From: Akkermansiaceae bacterium UBA5020
GTDB taxonomy: Bacteria > Verrucomicrobiota > Verrucomicrobiia > Verrucomicrobiales > DEV007
Length of the DNA: 31,497 nt
Direction of reading: 5' to 3'
NCBI GenBank assembly: GCA_002396885.1
Contig: DGXY01000080.1
Location: 1-31,497 of the forward strand
Position numbers and translations under genes: made by a program. How positions within the stretch are numbered: the first letter of the stretch is position 1; the number at the start of each line of letters is the position of its first letter. This document shows, one piece after another, positions 15,043-24,700 of this stretch. The notes under the pieces were generated by a model. It worked only from the letters and a program-made list of their open reading frames with translations. It was not told the origin of the DNA and did not search any database.

Positions 15043-16290
15043 ATGGATCGATCCAAAAAACTCACCCTGCTCGTCCTCCTCGTCGTGGCCGTCGGGATCA
15101 ACTACATCGACCGCGGCACCCTCTCGGTGGCGAAGCCCGATCTCTCGAAAGAGTTCCAGCTCGACGACACACAGATGGGCTTCCTCTTTTCGGCCTTTTT
15201 TTGGAGCTACGCCCTTTTCCAGATCGTCGCGGGATGGCTCGTGGACCGCTATGACGTGAAATGGGTCTACGCGATCGGCTTTCTTGTCTGGTCGGTCTCG
15301 ACGGCGGCGATGGGGATTTTCTCAGGCTTCTGGGTCTTCTTCGCCCTGCGCCTCCTCCTCGGCATCGGGGAAAGCGTCGCCTATCCCGCGACCTCGCGGC
15401 TCCTCGCGGCGAACTACGCCGAGGAACAACGCGGCTTCGCCAATGCCCTCATCGACGCCGGCACAAAGATCGGCCCGGCCCTCAGCACCCTCCTCGGCGG
15501 TCTCGTCGTGGCCCATTACGGATGGCGGGCGCTCTTTCTCTTTGTCGGGATCGGCAGCCTCCTCTGGCTCATCCCCTGGCTCTGGCTCGTACCTTCGGAA
15601 AAGCGCCGGAGGAGTGAAGGGGAAACGATCCCTTCCTCGTCCGATACGGCGGTGCCCTGGCGCGATCTCCTGAAACGTCGCGAAGTCTGGGTGACCTCGC
15701 TCGGGATGTTCTGCCTCGGTTATGCCTGGTATTTCCTCGTCTCGTGGCTGCCCGCCTACCTCGTCGAGGAGCGCGGCTTCTCGAAAGAGGACATGGCCGT
15801 CTTCGGATCGCTCCCCTTCTGGGCGATGGCGGTGACCTCGCTTCTCGGCGGGTGGTGCTCGGACCGCTGGATCCGCGGCGGCGGCACCCCGACCCGGGTG
15901 CGGAAGACCTTCCTCGTCACCGGCTTCCTCCTCTGCGCCGTCCTCATGGTGCTGGCGGTGCGCGCGACCGAGGCGGGACGCTGTGTCGCTCTTCTCACCG
16001 CCGCCTGCGCCGCGCTCGGCTTCTACAGCTCGAATGTCTGGGCCGTGACCCAGACCCTCGCCGGCACCGCGGCGGCAGGACGCTGGACCGGATTGCAGAA
16101 CTGCATCGGCAATCTCGGCGGAGTCGTCTCGCCCATCGTCACCGGGATGATCGTGACCCGCACCGGATCCTTCACCCTCGCCTTCACCGCCTCGGCCGCG
16201 ATGCTCCTCCTCGGGGCCGTGCTCTACGCCGTCCTTCTGGGACGCATCGTTCCGATCGAGTGGCCGCGCCGCGCCGCGGAAACGCCCTGA
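15043..16290 (+). CDS. MFS transporter (anion:cation symporter-like)
   Basis: 415 residues with about 12 hydrophobic segments. The first helix carries INYIDRGTLSVAKPDLSKEFQLDDTQMGFLFSAFF, the start signature of the ACS (anion:cation symporter) branch of the major facilitator superfamily; GWLVDRYDVKW after helix 2 is the MFS loop motif. RLLLGIGESVAYPATSRLLAANYAEEQRGFANALIDAGTKIGPAL is the helix 4-5 region typical of sugar-acid carriers. Substrate is likely an organic anion such as a hexuronate or an acidic dipeptide, but cannot be fixed. It is 3 nt ahead of an M20 metallopeptidase, so import followed by hydrolysis of a peptide-like or acylated substrate is plausible. The frame is open upstream; the start is the ATG before the basic MDRSKK. 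Confidence 0.93.
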   Translation: MDRSKKLTLLVLLVVAVGINYIDRGTLSVAKPDLSKEFQLDDTQMGFLFSAFFWSYALFQIVAGWLVDRYDVKWVYAIGFLVWSVSTAAMGIFSGFWVFFALRLLLGIGESVAYPATSRLLAANYAEEQRGFANALIDAGTKIGPALSTLLGGLVVAHYGWRALFLFVGIGSLLWLIPWLWLVPSEKRRRSEGETIPSSSDTAVPWRDLLKRREVWVTSLGMFCLGYAWYFLVSWLPAYLVEERGFSKEDMAVFGSLPFWAMAVTSLLGGWCSDRWIRGGGTPTRVRKTFLVTGFLLCAVLMVLAVRATEAGRCVALLTAACAALGFYSSNVWAVTQTLAGTAAAGRWTGLQNCIGNLGGVVSPIVTGMIVTRTGSFTLAFTASAAMLLLGAVLYAVLLGRIVPIEWPRRAAETP

Positions 16291-16293
16291 CAC

Positions 16294-17436
16294 ATGCACA
16301 CGGATCCTGTCATTCACACCCTCGCTGAGCTCGTCCGCATCCCGAGCATCAATCCCGCCTACGAGGGCGGCGTCTCCGAGGCGGGCGTGGTCGCCTGGTT
16401 GGGTGAGTTCTGCCGGGGCCGCGGCATCGAGACGTGGGAAACCGAGGTCTTTCCCGGTCGTCCGAATCTCATCGCCCGCTTGCCCGGCCGTGATCCGAAG
16501 CGCCGCATCATCCTCGAAGCCCACACCGACACCGTCTCGGTGAAGGGCATGACGATTCTGCCCTTCGACCCGGTCATCGAGGGCAATCTTCTCTACGGAC
16601 GCGGTTCCTGCGACACCAAGGCCGGGCTCGCGGCGATGCTCCACGCCATGGCCTCGCTCAAGGAAGAGGGGATTGTCCCGCCCTGCGAAGTCTGGCTCGC
16701 TGCCGTCGTGGACGAGGAATACTCCTACCGTGGCGTCGTGAAACTCTGCGAGGGGCTCACCGCCCATGCCGCCATCGTCGCCGAGCCGACCGAACTCCGC
16801 CTCGTCGTCGCGAGCAAGGGGGTGCTGCGTTGGCGCATCCGGGTGCGGGGCAAGGCAGCCCACAGCTCGAAGCCGCATCTCGGGGTCAACGCGATCAACC
16901 ACATGGCCCGTCTCATTCTGGCCCTCGAGAAAGACGAGGCCTCCCTCGCCACGAAGGTCCATCCGCTCGCAGGGGCCGCGACCTGCAACGTCGGGGTCAT
17001 CGGCGGTGGCGTGCAGGTGAACTTCGTTCCCGACGAGTGTGTCATCGAGATCGACCGCCGTTTGCTTCCCGGCGAAAGGGCGATCGACGCCCTGACCAAC
17101 TACCAAAGCCTCCTCGACGACCTCGCCCGACGGCATCCCGGATTCATCGCCGAAATGGAAGCCCCCATGCTCACCGACGAAGGGCTCGATACCCCCGTCG
17201 ACGCTGCTCCCGCGCTTCTTGGCGGCGAGATCCTTCGCGAAATGGGGCTCGATGGCGCCCCCGCCGGTGTGCCCTTCGGCAGCGACGCCAGCAAACTCTC
17301 CCGACAAGGCGTGCCGAGTCTCGTCTTTGGCCCAGGCAGCATCGACCGCGCCCACGGGGCGGTCGAGTATGTCGAGATCGACGAGGTCTTGAAGGCGGAG
17401 GCCTTCTTCCGTGAATTCCTGAGAAGGTTCGAGTAG
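16294..17436 (+). CDS. M20 family metallopeptidase (ArgE/DapE/carboxypeptidase type)
   Basis: 380 residues, normal for the family. Metal ligands are visible: EAHTDTV (H77, D79), GRGSCDTKAG (bridging D107), DEE (general base E141, E142), AEP (E164) and the final H354 in FGPGSIDRAHGAVEYV. The lid/dimer domain lies between (about 180-295: RIRVRGKAAHSSKPHLGVNAINHM). These enzymes remove N-acyl groups or amino acids; ArgE, DapE and CPG2 branches are hard to tell apart by motif. Start ATG 16294 is 3 nt after the MFS stop, so the two are an operon. There is no signal peptide, so it acts in the cytoplasm on what the carrier brings in. The next gene is convergent. Confidence 0.93.
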   Translation: MHTDPVIHTLAELVRIPSINPAYEGGVSEAGVVAWLGEFCRGRGIETWETEVFPGRPNLIARLPGRDPKRRIILEAHTDTVSVKGMTILPFDPVIEGNLLYGRGSCDTKAGLAAMLHAMASLKEEGIVPPCEVWLAAVVDEEYSYRGVVKLCEGLTAHAAIVAEPTELRLVVASKGVLRWRIRVRGKAAHSSKPHLGVNAINHMARLILALEKDEASLATKVHPLAGAATCNVGVIGGGVQVNFVPDECVIEIDRRLLPGERAIDALTNYQSLLDDLARRHPGFIAEMEAPMLTDEGLDTPVDAAPALLGGEILREMGLDGAPAGVPFGSDASKLSRQGVPSLVFGPGSIDRAHGAVEYVEIDEVLKAEAFFREFLRRFE

Positions 17437-17443
17437 GAGAATC

Positions 17444-17472
17444 ACGGGAAGCGGATCCCGCTCACTGCCCGT
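17444..17472. terminator. Nested hairpin between convergent genes
   Basis: ACGGG (17444-17448) pairs with CCCGT (17468-17472), and inside it AGCGG (17450-17454) pairs with CCGCT (17458-17462). It spans the M20/serine hydrolase convergent junction but has no T-run, so the terminator call is weak. Confidence 0.3.
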
Positions 17473-18625
17473 CCGAATCCTCGTCTTTCCCAAACAAGCT
17501 GCCGAAGCCCTTGGGGAAAAGCGGCTTCACCTTGCGTTCGGTCACTTCCGGCTCTGCCGCGGGGGCGGGGCGGGCCGCGTCCTTGAAGAGAATCGGGAGG
17601 AATTCGGCGTCACGGAAGCCCTGTGCCCCCTTTTTGCCCTGGTGCACGATGACGAGACCCATCGAAGGCACGATGTAGAGGCGTTGGAAGTTCGAACCGA
17701 GCGAGCAGATCAGATCAGGCGGGGCCTGCTTGCTGAGACAGGCGCGGCTCCAATCCTCCGGGAGAGGCTCGATCTCGAGGGTCTCCTCGACGTCCATTTC
17801 GCGGGCGTCGGGACGGGTGCAATAGGAGTTCACCCAGAAACAAAGTCCGAAGGCGGGATTGATCGCCGTGGGTTTGAAGCACTTCGACAATTCATCGGCG
17901 GGCACGATCTGCTTCCCGTTCCATTCGCCGCCGCGACAGACCATCTCGCCGAAGGTCATCCAGTGGCGGCCGCTCAGATACATCCCGGCCGAGGGGATGA
18001 CATTGCCATGGCTGTCGGCCCGCCATTGCGAAATGCCGATGCCGAGCGGCTCGATGAGTTTGCGGTTCAGATAGGCCTCGTAGGTGAGTCCCTTGCGTTT
18101 CAGCTTGCGGCGCATCACCTCGCAGAAGACCTGGAGGTGGCTCGGGCCGTAGATGAAGGAATCGCCGGGATCGTTTTTGGCCTCGAGTCCGAGCGAAAGG
18201 GTGAGCTTGTCGGCGGTGGAGCGGCCGTAGATTTCCTCGAAGCCCGTTTCGAGACCCGAGGTGAAATCGAGCAGCTCGCGGATCGTGATGGTCGACTTTC
18301 TCGGATCGTCGCGCCACTCGGGAAGGGTCTCGGCGACTTTCTCGTCGAGCGAGAGGAAGCCCTCTTTCTCCGCGATGACGGCGAGGGCGCCGAAAAAGGA
18401 CTTCGTCCCAGAGTAAATATGGATGGGCTCCTCGGCGGAATGGCCTTTGGCGTAGCGCTCGAAGCGGACCTGTCCGTCCTCGTTGACGATGAAGCCGATC
18501 CCGCCCCGTTTCGCCGAATAGGCCTGCGCGGCCTCGATCGAATCCTTCGAGAGCTGGGCGGAGGCGGACGTGGCTCCGAAATAGATCAGGCTCATGAGCA
18601 GGGGCACGAGGCGCGGGAACAACAT
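17462..18625 (-). CDS. Secreted serine hydrolase of the beta-lactamase/PBP family
   Basis: 387 residues. The signal peptide MLFPRLVPLLMSLIYFGATSASAQ ends in ASA-Q. The active-site motif SGTK is at S72-K75 (IYSGTKSFFG), followed by SLDEKVAETLPEW and ITIRELLDFTSGLE, the usual class C/serine hydrolase landmarks. The second motif, normally YxN, reads YGPS at Y159, lacking the asparagine, and a clear HxG/KTG third motif is not seen (the region reads LGSNFQRLYIVPSMGLVIVHQG). It is likely an esterase or amidase of the beta-lactamase-related family (often called class C), not a true lactamase; altered motifs may mean a different reaction. The last 30 residues are basic and proline-rich. The gene ends convergent with M20. 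Confidence 0.9.
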   Translation of the reverse strand: MLFPRLVPLLMSLIYFGATSASAQLSKDSIEAAQAYSAKRGGIGFIVNEDGQVRFERYAKGHSAEEPIHIYSGTKSFFGALAVIAEKEGFLSLDEKVAETLPEWRDDPRKSTITIRELLDFTSGLETGFEEIYGRSTADKLTLSLGLEAKNDPGDSFIYGPSHLQVFCEVMRRKLKRKGLTYEAYLNRKLIEPLGIGISQWRADSHGNVIPSAGMYLSGRHWMTFGEMVCRGGEWNGKQIVPADELSKCFKPTAINPAFGLCFWVNSYCTRPDAREMDVEETLEIEPLPEDWSRACLSKQAPPDLICSLGSNFQRLYIVPSMGLVIVHQGKKGAQGFRDAEFLPILFKDAARPAPAAEPEVTERKVKPLFPKGFGSLFGKDEDSDGQ

Positions 18626-18799
18626 TCCTAAAGATGCGCGAAGGAAGGGTCACGGTCAAAGGCGGGATCGCTCCGAAGCGAGCAACTGGACCGGTGCTTT
18701 CTCAATCACGTCGGGTGGCGGCAGGGGCCATGAGGTCGTCTCGGTCGAGTCCTTCTTCGCGGCGCCGGAGAAGCTGCTCGAGATCTTCGAGGTGGCTCC

Positions 18800-21598
18800 C
18801 TAACCTTTCCGCGAAGCGAGCCAGGCGACGAGGTCGGCGAGTTCCTGCGGGGAAAGGGCATCAACGAGGCCCTCGGGCATGGCCGAGAGCGGCTCGGGCT
18901 TGAGCTGGGCGACCTCGGCGGTGGCAAGGGATTGCTCGAGCCCCGGACCCGTGCGCAGGACGATCCGCGTGTCGTCGCGCGAAAGGAGAAACCCGCGCGG
19001 CGTCTCGCCCGACTTCATCTCCGCGGTCCAGAGGGCGTAGTCGGCGGCGACGGACTTGGCCGGAGCGAGGAGACTCTCGAGGATCTGGCGGGGATCGAGA
19101 CGCGCGCCAATGCCATCGAGGGCAGGGCCAAAAGCGAGGCCGGATCCGCCGATCTGGTGACAGGCAAAACAGGCGGCGAGTTTCCCGGCGGGGTCGAGGA
19201 GTTTTTTGCCTTGGTCAGGATCACCGGTCAGACGCAGGATGGCCGTGGCATCGTGGCGATGGAGGCGTGGCCGCTCGGCGGGACCGCGGAAGCGCTCGAA
19301 AAGGGCGCGGATCTCGGGCCGGTCCGAGGCGAGGCCGGCGGCGATGGCGCTGCCCTTTTCGGGTTCGGTCAGGGTGCCGGAGGCGAGCGCCTGGGCGAGC
19401 GTCATGGCCGTGGAGGTCTCCTCGAGCATCGCGGGATCGAAACGCATCACAGGGTCGGAGGGCGCGACTTTTTCGCGCGGCATCGCCTTGACCCATTCCC
19501 AGAGCAGGGCCGCCCCGCGCTCGTCCACCTCACGGGCACCGAGAGGCGGCATGTGGCCGCTCCCGATCGAGGTGATGCGATAGTTCAGCACGGATTGCGA
19601 GGGCTCTCCGGGGGTGATGAGATGGGGGTTGGTCAGGGTGAAGTCGCCACGCGTCGGCTTTTGCCAGAGCAGGGCCGCCTCCGAGAGCGCCTGATCGAAG
19701 TTCACCTCGAGGGGCGCGCTGCCGCCGCCATGGCGACGATGACAATGGGCGCAGTTCGCGTGGAGCCACGAGCGGGCCCGCGTCTCAACCGGACCCCGTC
19801 CGCCGCTGGCGAGGAGGCGACCGCCCTTCTCCCGCTCGAACCAGGTCGCGTCGGTGATGCCTAGGGCCACCGCCGTCTCGCGGGCGGGTTGACCGGCGAA
19901 GGCGGGAAAATCGGCGAGCTGCAGGGGATGGAATCCGTTCGCGAAGCCGTTCCACGGGGTGTGACAGCGGAGGCATTCGGCCCGGCTCGCGAGACGGTAA
20001 TGGGTGCCGCCCTTCCACGCTGCCGCCGGGACTTCGACCTCTCCGCCGCCCGGTCCGACGAGTCCGGCATCGCTGCCGTCGGGCTTCCACTGGTAGGAAT
20101 AGCCGTTCCAAGTCTCGCCGTCGTAGTGCAGCACCTGGGTCTCGACGGGGCGAGGACCGAGCTTCACGGTGCGGGCGAGGACGGCGCCCGTCGGCCAGGT
20201 CACGGCGGTGGGTGCGGTTGCGAGGGTCGCGGTGATGGTGGTTTTGTCAGGAAGAGCGATCCAGCGGGTCGCGCTCGCGCCATCCTCCCAGAGCGGCTCG
20301 GCGACGCGGTATTCGTAAACTCCGCCGGCGGGCGTGCCCTTCGCGGTGTCGGAGAAGAGTCCGGTCTCGCTCAGGAGCCGGGGAAAGGACGAGGGTTTTC
20401 CCGCCCCGGGATGCGGGATGAGGCGATGCATCGTGCCGGGATTGCCATAGTGCAGGTAGTAGAGCTCGCCGTCGCTGCCGCGGCCGAAGGTGACGATCTT
20501 GTGGGCGGTGTCGGCGATTTCCTCGTGGCGGATGAGGCGCGTCCCGTCGTGCCGGATCGCCCAGATCTTGCCGGTTTCATAGTCGGCGTAGACATAAGCT
20601 CCCTTGAGGCCGGGGAGGCGCGCGCCTTCATAGAGGTAACCGCCGGTGATTGAGGCGGCCTCGCTGTGTTCGTGCGCGGCGACGGGAGCAGTGATCGGCG
20701 CGAGCGGGCTCGCGAGTTCCGGCAGGATGGGCTGGGAGGCCTCCATCGCGGCCCAGCCGTGATTGCCGCCCTTGCCGACGAGGTGGATCATTTCCCAAAG
20801 TTCCCAGCCGACATCGCCGACCCAGAGACGACCATCGGAGTGGAAACTCATTTTCCAGGGATTGCGGAAACCGAAGGCCCAGATCTCGGGGCGGACCTTC
20901 TCGATCCCGACCCAGGGGTTGTCGGTAGGAATGCCGTAATTCAATCCCGGATCGGCCGCGTCGACATCGATCCGCAGGATCGAGGAAAGCAGGTCGGAAT
21001 TGTCCTGTCCCGTTTTCAGTCCATCGGGTGGCGACGGAGCGGTGGCGTCGCCGGTGGAAATGTAGAGCATCTTGTCAGGACCAAACTGGAGATGAGCTCC
21101 GTTGTGCCCGCCGCTGCGCCAAGTCAGGAGGATTTCCTCGGTCTCGGGCAAGAGCCGCGGCGGATCGGTCTCGGAGAGGCGGAAGCGCGAGAGTTTCGTG
21201 CCGTCCTCAAGGTCGTTCCCGATCGTGTAGGTGAGGAAAACGGTGCGGTTTTTTGCTGCGGCAGGATGGAAGGCGAGTCCGTAGGCGTTGGTGAAGCCTT
21301 TGCGATCGGGCTTCAGATCCGCAAAGAGATCCGCGCCCGAGCCGTCGCCCGCTTCCGCGAAAGACCAGATCTTTCCCCCGCGTTCGATCAGATAAAAGCG
21401 CCCGTCGAAGGCGACGAGCTCGAGTCCCTCCTGTATCGCGAGACTCGGATAGGCCGCCTCGGTCGTGTAGGGTTTCGCTGGCTCCGGAGATCCCTGGATC
21501 CGCGAGGTGGTCCAGGGAAGACGGACGGGTGCGGCGGCGGGAGCGAGGAAGAGCGACGCCGACGAGACGAGAGCGAAAAGAGGAAATGTGCGTCGCAT
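18800..21598 (-). CDS. Sugar dehydrogenase-like beta-propeller fused to a triple-heme region
   Basis: 932 residues from ATG 21598 with a signal peptide (MRRTFPLFALVSSASLFLAPAAA). Residues about 50-390 form a glucose/sorbosone dehydrogenase (PQQ-type) propeller: YGLAFHPAA, RSGGHNGAHLQFGPDKMLYISTGD, RPEIWAFGFRNPWKMSFHSDGRLWVGDVG. The middle resembles the HNE_0200 (TIGR03806) family and has CLRCH at C542 and CAHCH at C616. A C-terminal cytochrome domain has CFACHQIGGSGLAFGPALDGIGARLDP (C810), like the Planctomycete heme-binding domain. One polypeptide therefore carries a dehydrogenase-like head and three heme motifs, suggesting sugar oxidation feeding electrons to the envelope. It diverges from operon B at 21777; the 178-nt gap holds a weak TAAAAT box at 21747-21752 and no obvious operator. 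Confidence 0.93.
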   Translation of the reverse strand: MRRTFPLFALVSSASLFLAPAAAPVRLPWTTSRIQGSPEPAKPYTTEAAYPSLAIQEGLELVAFDGRFYLIERGGKIWSFAEAGDGSGADLFADLKPDRKGFTNAYGLAFHPAAAKNRTVFLTYTIGNDLEDGTKLSRFRLSETDPPRLLPETEEILLTWRSGGHNGAHLQFGPDKMLYISTGDATAPSPPDGLKTGQDNSDLLSSILRIDVDAADPGLNYGIPTDNPWVGIEKVRPEIWAFGFRNPWKMSFHSDGRLWVGDVGWELWEMIHLVGKGGNHGWAAMEASQPILPELASPLAPITAPVAAHEHSEAASITGGYLYEGARLPGLKGAYVYADYETGKIWAIRHDGTRLIRHEEIADTAHKIVTFGRGSDGELYYLHYGNPGTMHRLIPHPGAGKPSSFPRLLSETGLFSDTAKGTPAGGVYEYRVAEPLWEDGASATRWIALPDKTTITATLATAPTAVTWPTGAVLARTVKLGPRPVETQVLHYDGETWNGYSYQWKPDGSDAGLVGPGGGEVEVPAAAWKGGTHYRLASRAECLRCHTPWNGFANGFHPLQLADFPAFAGQPARETAVALGITDATWFEREKGGRLLASGGRGPVETRARSWLHANCAHCHRRHGGGSAPLEVNFDQALSEAALLWQKPTRGDFTLTNPHLITPGEPSQSVLNYRITSIGSGHMPPLGAREVDERGAALLWEWVKAMPREKVAPSDPVMRFDPAMLEETSTAMTLAQALASGTLTEPEKGSAIAAGLASDRPEIRALFERFRGPAERPRLHRHDATAILRLTGDPDQGKKLLDPAGKLAACFACHQIGGSGLAFGPALDGIGARLDPRQILESLLAPAKSVAADYALWTAEMKSGETPRGFLLSRDDTRIVLRTGPGLEQSLATAEVAQLKPEPLSAMPEGLVDALSPQELADLVAWLASRKG

Positions 21599-21776
21599 GG
21601 GAAAACGGGCCCTGATTAGAGCCGGGGAACCCGGACCAGAGCAAGCTCGAAATGCGACACGACCATCGAACCGGAAACGGATTGCGGTGGACGCGCCATA
21701 CACATTTGCGGCCCTCCCGGGGCTGGTCGTCTCCGCGCCGGGGCCGTAAAATGCTCTCCGAATCGGAATCGCCGCG

Positions 21777-24700
21777 ATGTTCTCCGCCGGACCCAGAACC
21801 CTTTGCCTGGCTTTCGTCCTGATGCCGATCGCGTTGTCCCGTGCCGCGGTCTCGCCGGAGGGCGAGGCTTTCTTCGAAACGGAGATCCGGCCCGTCCTCG
21901 CAAGCCGCTGTGTCTCCTGCCACGGGCCGGAAAAGGCCGAGGGAGACCTGCGGCTCGATGCCCGCGCCCCCATTGCCGGACTGGTTGAGCAAGGTGGGTT
22001 TGTCAGGGTGATCCGTGGTCAAGCGACGGCTCCGGCCGCCTGCGTCCTCGAGCCTCGCCTCGTCGAGGCCTTCGAGCAATGGATCGCGCTGGGCCTGCCC
22101 TGGCCTGGGCGCGCCACCGTGACCTCCGCGGAGGACCGCGCCGCCGCCGCGAGACGTCACTGGGCCTTCCAGCCCGTCCGCGAACCGGCCGTTCCCGCTG
22201 GATCGGCAAACCCCATCGATGCCTTCATCGGGTCGCGCCTCGCGAAGGAAGGACTCGCGCCCTCCCCAGAAGCCGATTCCCGCACCCTGCTCCGCCGCCT
22301 TTCCTACACCCTCACCGGGCTGCCGCCGGGTTCGGTAAACGGTGATCGGTTATCGGTAATCAGTAACACGGAGAAACTGAATACCGATCACCGTTCACCG
22401 ATTACCTCCGACGAATGGGCCGCGATCATTGATCAAACGCTCTCTTCGCCGCAATACGGAGAACACTGGGCGCGGCATTGGCTCGACGTGGCGCGTTATT
22501 CGGACACGAAGGGCTATGTCTATGCCCGCGAGGAAAAGAACTGGCCGCACGCCTGGGTCTATCGCGACTGGGTCGTCGCGGCGCTGAACGAAGACCTCCC
22601 CTACGACCGCTTTCTGATGCTCCAGCTCGCCGCCGACCAGCTCGAGGGAAAACGGCCGGGGGACGAGGCGGCGATGGGCTTTCTCACGATCGGACGCCGC
22701 TTCCTCGGGGTGAAACACGAGATCATCGACGACCGCATCGACGTGGTCTCGCGCGGCATGCTTGGGCTCACGGTCGGGTGCGCGCGCTGTCACGATCACA
22801 AATACGATCCCATTCCTGCGGCCGACTACTACGCGCTCCACGGCGTCTTCGACAGCAGCGTCGAAAAGCTCGTGCCCCTGCCGGGTGGTGGCGAGGTCTT
22901 CTGGAAAAGCCATGCCGAACGCGTTGCGACGCTCGAAGGGACCCTGACAAAACTGCGAAACGAGGCCGCCGACCGCGTCCGCGGGCGTCTCGCCGATTAC
23001 CTCGCGGCCCAGACCGAACTCGACAAGTATCCCGCGGACGGATTCGACCAGATCTTTCAGAAGACCGACCTGCTCCCCGCGTTTGTCCACGCCTGGCGAG
23101 ATTACCTCCGCGACGCGGGTGAGCGGAACGATCCGGTCTTCCGCCATTGGCATGCCTATCGGACCACGCCGCCGGATCAGTATTCGAAAGTGACGGTTTC
23201 CGGCGCTCACCCTGGGATCGCGGCCGCCTTTGCGACAACGCCCAAGGACTTCGCGGAGGTCATTGGGCGATATGCGGGTGTCCTGAAGGAAGCCGGCGAC
23301 GATCCCTCGCTCCGCGCCGTCACCCATGGACCGGGATCGCCATGCGAGTTGCCCGAAGGGCCGATCGTGAACACGGAGACCTTCTTCGACACCGATTCGA
23401 TCAATGCGCTGTGGAAGCTCGAAAACGGGATCGCGCAGGCCATCGTCGGCGCACCGCCGGGAGTGCGGGTGGCCCTCACCCTGACCGACCGCCAGCGACC
23501 GAGCGAGCCGCGCATCCTCCTTCGCGGCAATCCGCTCAATTTGGGCGAGCGCGTCCCGCGGCGGCTTTTGAGTGTTTTGTCAGGAGAGGATCGCCCGCCC
23601 TTCACGATCGGGAGCGGGCGTCTCGAGCTCGCCAAGGCGATCGCCGATCCGACAAATCCCCTTACCGCCCGCGTCATCGTCAACCGGGTCTGGGCGCAGC
23701 ATTTCGGAGCCGGACTTGTCGCGACCCCGAGCGATTTCGGCACCCGCGCCGATCCGCCGTCGCACCCAGAGCTGCTCGACTGGCTCGCGACCTGGTTCGT
23801 GAGGGAAGGCTGGAGTTTGAAGAAACTGCACCGCCTCATCCTCACCTCGGAGACCTGGCGGCAATCTTCCCTGGGGCCCTCCGGGGCCGCGGCGCGGGCG
23901 AATGCCTTGGCGGTCGATCCGGGAAACCGGCTCCTCTGGCGCATGAACCCGCACCGGCTCGGTTACGAGGAATTCCGCGATGCGATGATGGCCGCCTCGG
24001 GTGAGCTCGATCTCACCCTCGGAGGGAAGCCGGTCGAGGCGCTAAAGCCGCCCTTTTCGAAACGGCGCGCGATTTATGGCCGCATCGACCGCCAGTTCGT
24101 GCCTGGGGTCCTGCGGCTCTTCGACTTCGCCAATCCCGATCTGCACATTCCGAAACGGAATGAGACGACGGTGCCGCAGCAGGCGCTCTTTTTCCTGAAC
24201 CATCCCCTCGTCCTTGAGCGGGCGAGGGCGGTGGCCCAGGCGGGCGAAAGCCAGGCGAGCGATCCCGACCGCGTCCGGGCGCTTTTCCGCGCGACCTTGC
24301 AGCGCGATCCCTCGGATCCCGAGATCGCCGAAGCACTCGCTCTCGTCGATGCGGCCAAAGAGGTCGTCCGCCCGGAGGCGCCCCCGACCGCTTCCGACTG
24401 GAGCTATGGATTTGGCAGCTTCGACGAGGCGGCTCAGCGTGTCGCCGCCTTCACCGTTCTGCCGCATTTCAGTGGCACCGCGTGGCAGGGCGGAGAGGCT
24501 TGGCCCGATGCCAAGCTTGGCTGGGTGCATCTCACCGCGACCGGAGGCCATCCCGGCAACGATCGTGCGCACGCCGCGGTGCGTCGCTGGACCGCACCCC
24601 GGGCGATGACGATCGCGATCCAATCGAAGCTCGTCCACGAACCGAAGGACGGTGACGGCATCCGCGCCTTTGTCATCAGTTCGGAGATGGGTTTGTTAGG

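Noticed and set aside
12207..15254. 1015-residue plus-strand open frame
   Set aside because: It runs antisense to the PPC and DUF1549/DUF1553 genes, which carry signal peptides and family motifs; the frame has none.
15322..17493. 723-residue minus-strand open frame
   Set aside because: Covers the MFS and M20 genes in antisense; those two have strong motifs and operon spacing.
18594..18803. 69-residue plus-strand frame ending HEVVSVESFFAAPEKLLEIFEVAP
   Set aside because: The ending looks protein-like and could be a gene remnant, but it overlaps the serine hydrolase start region and the next gene's stop, has no recognisable family and no ribosome site; too weak to annotate.
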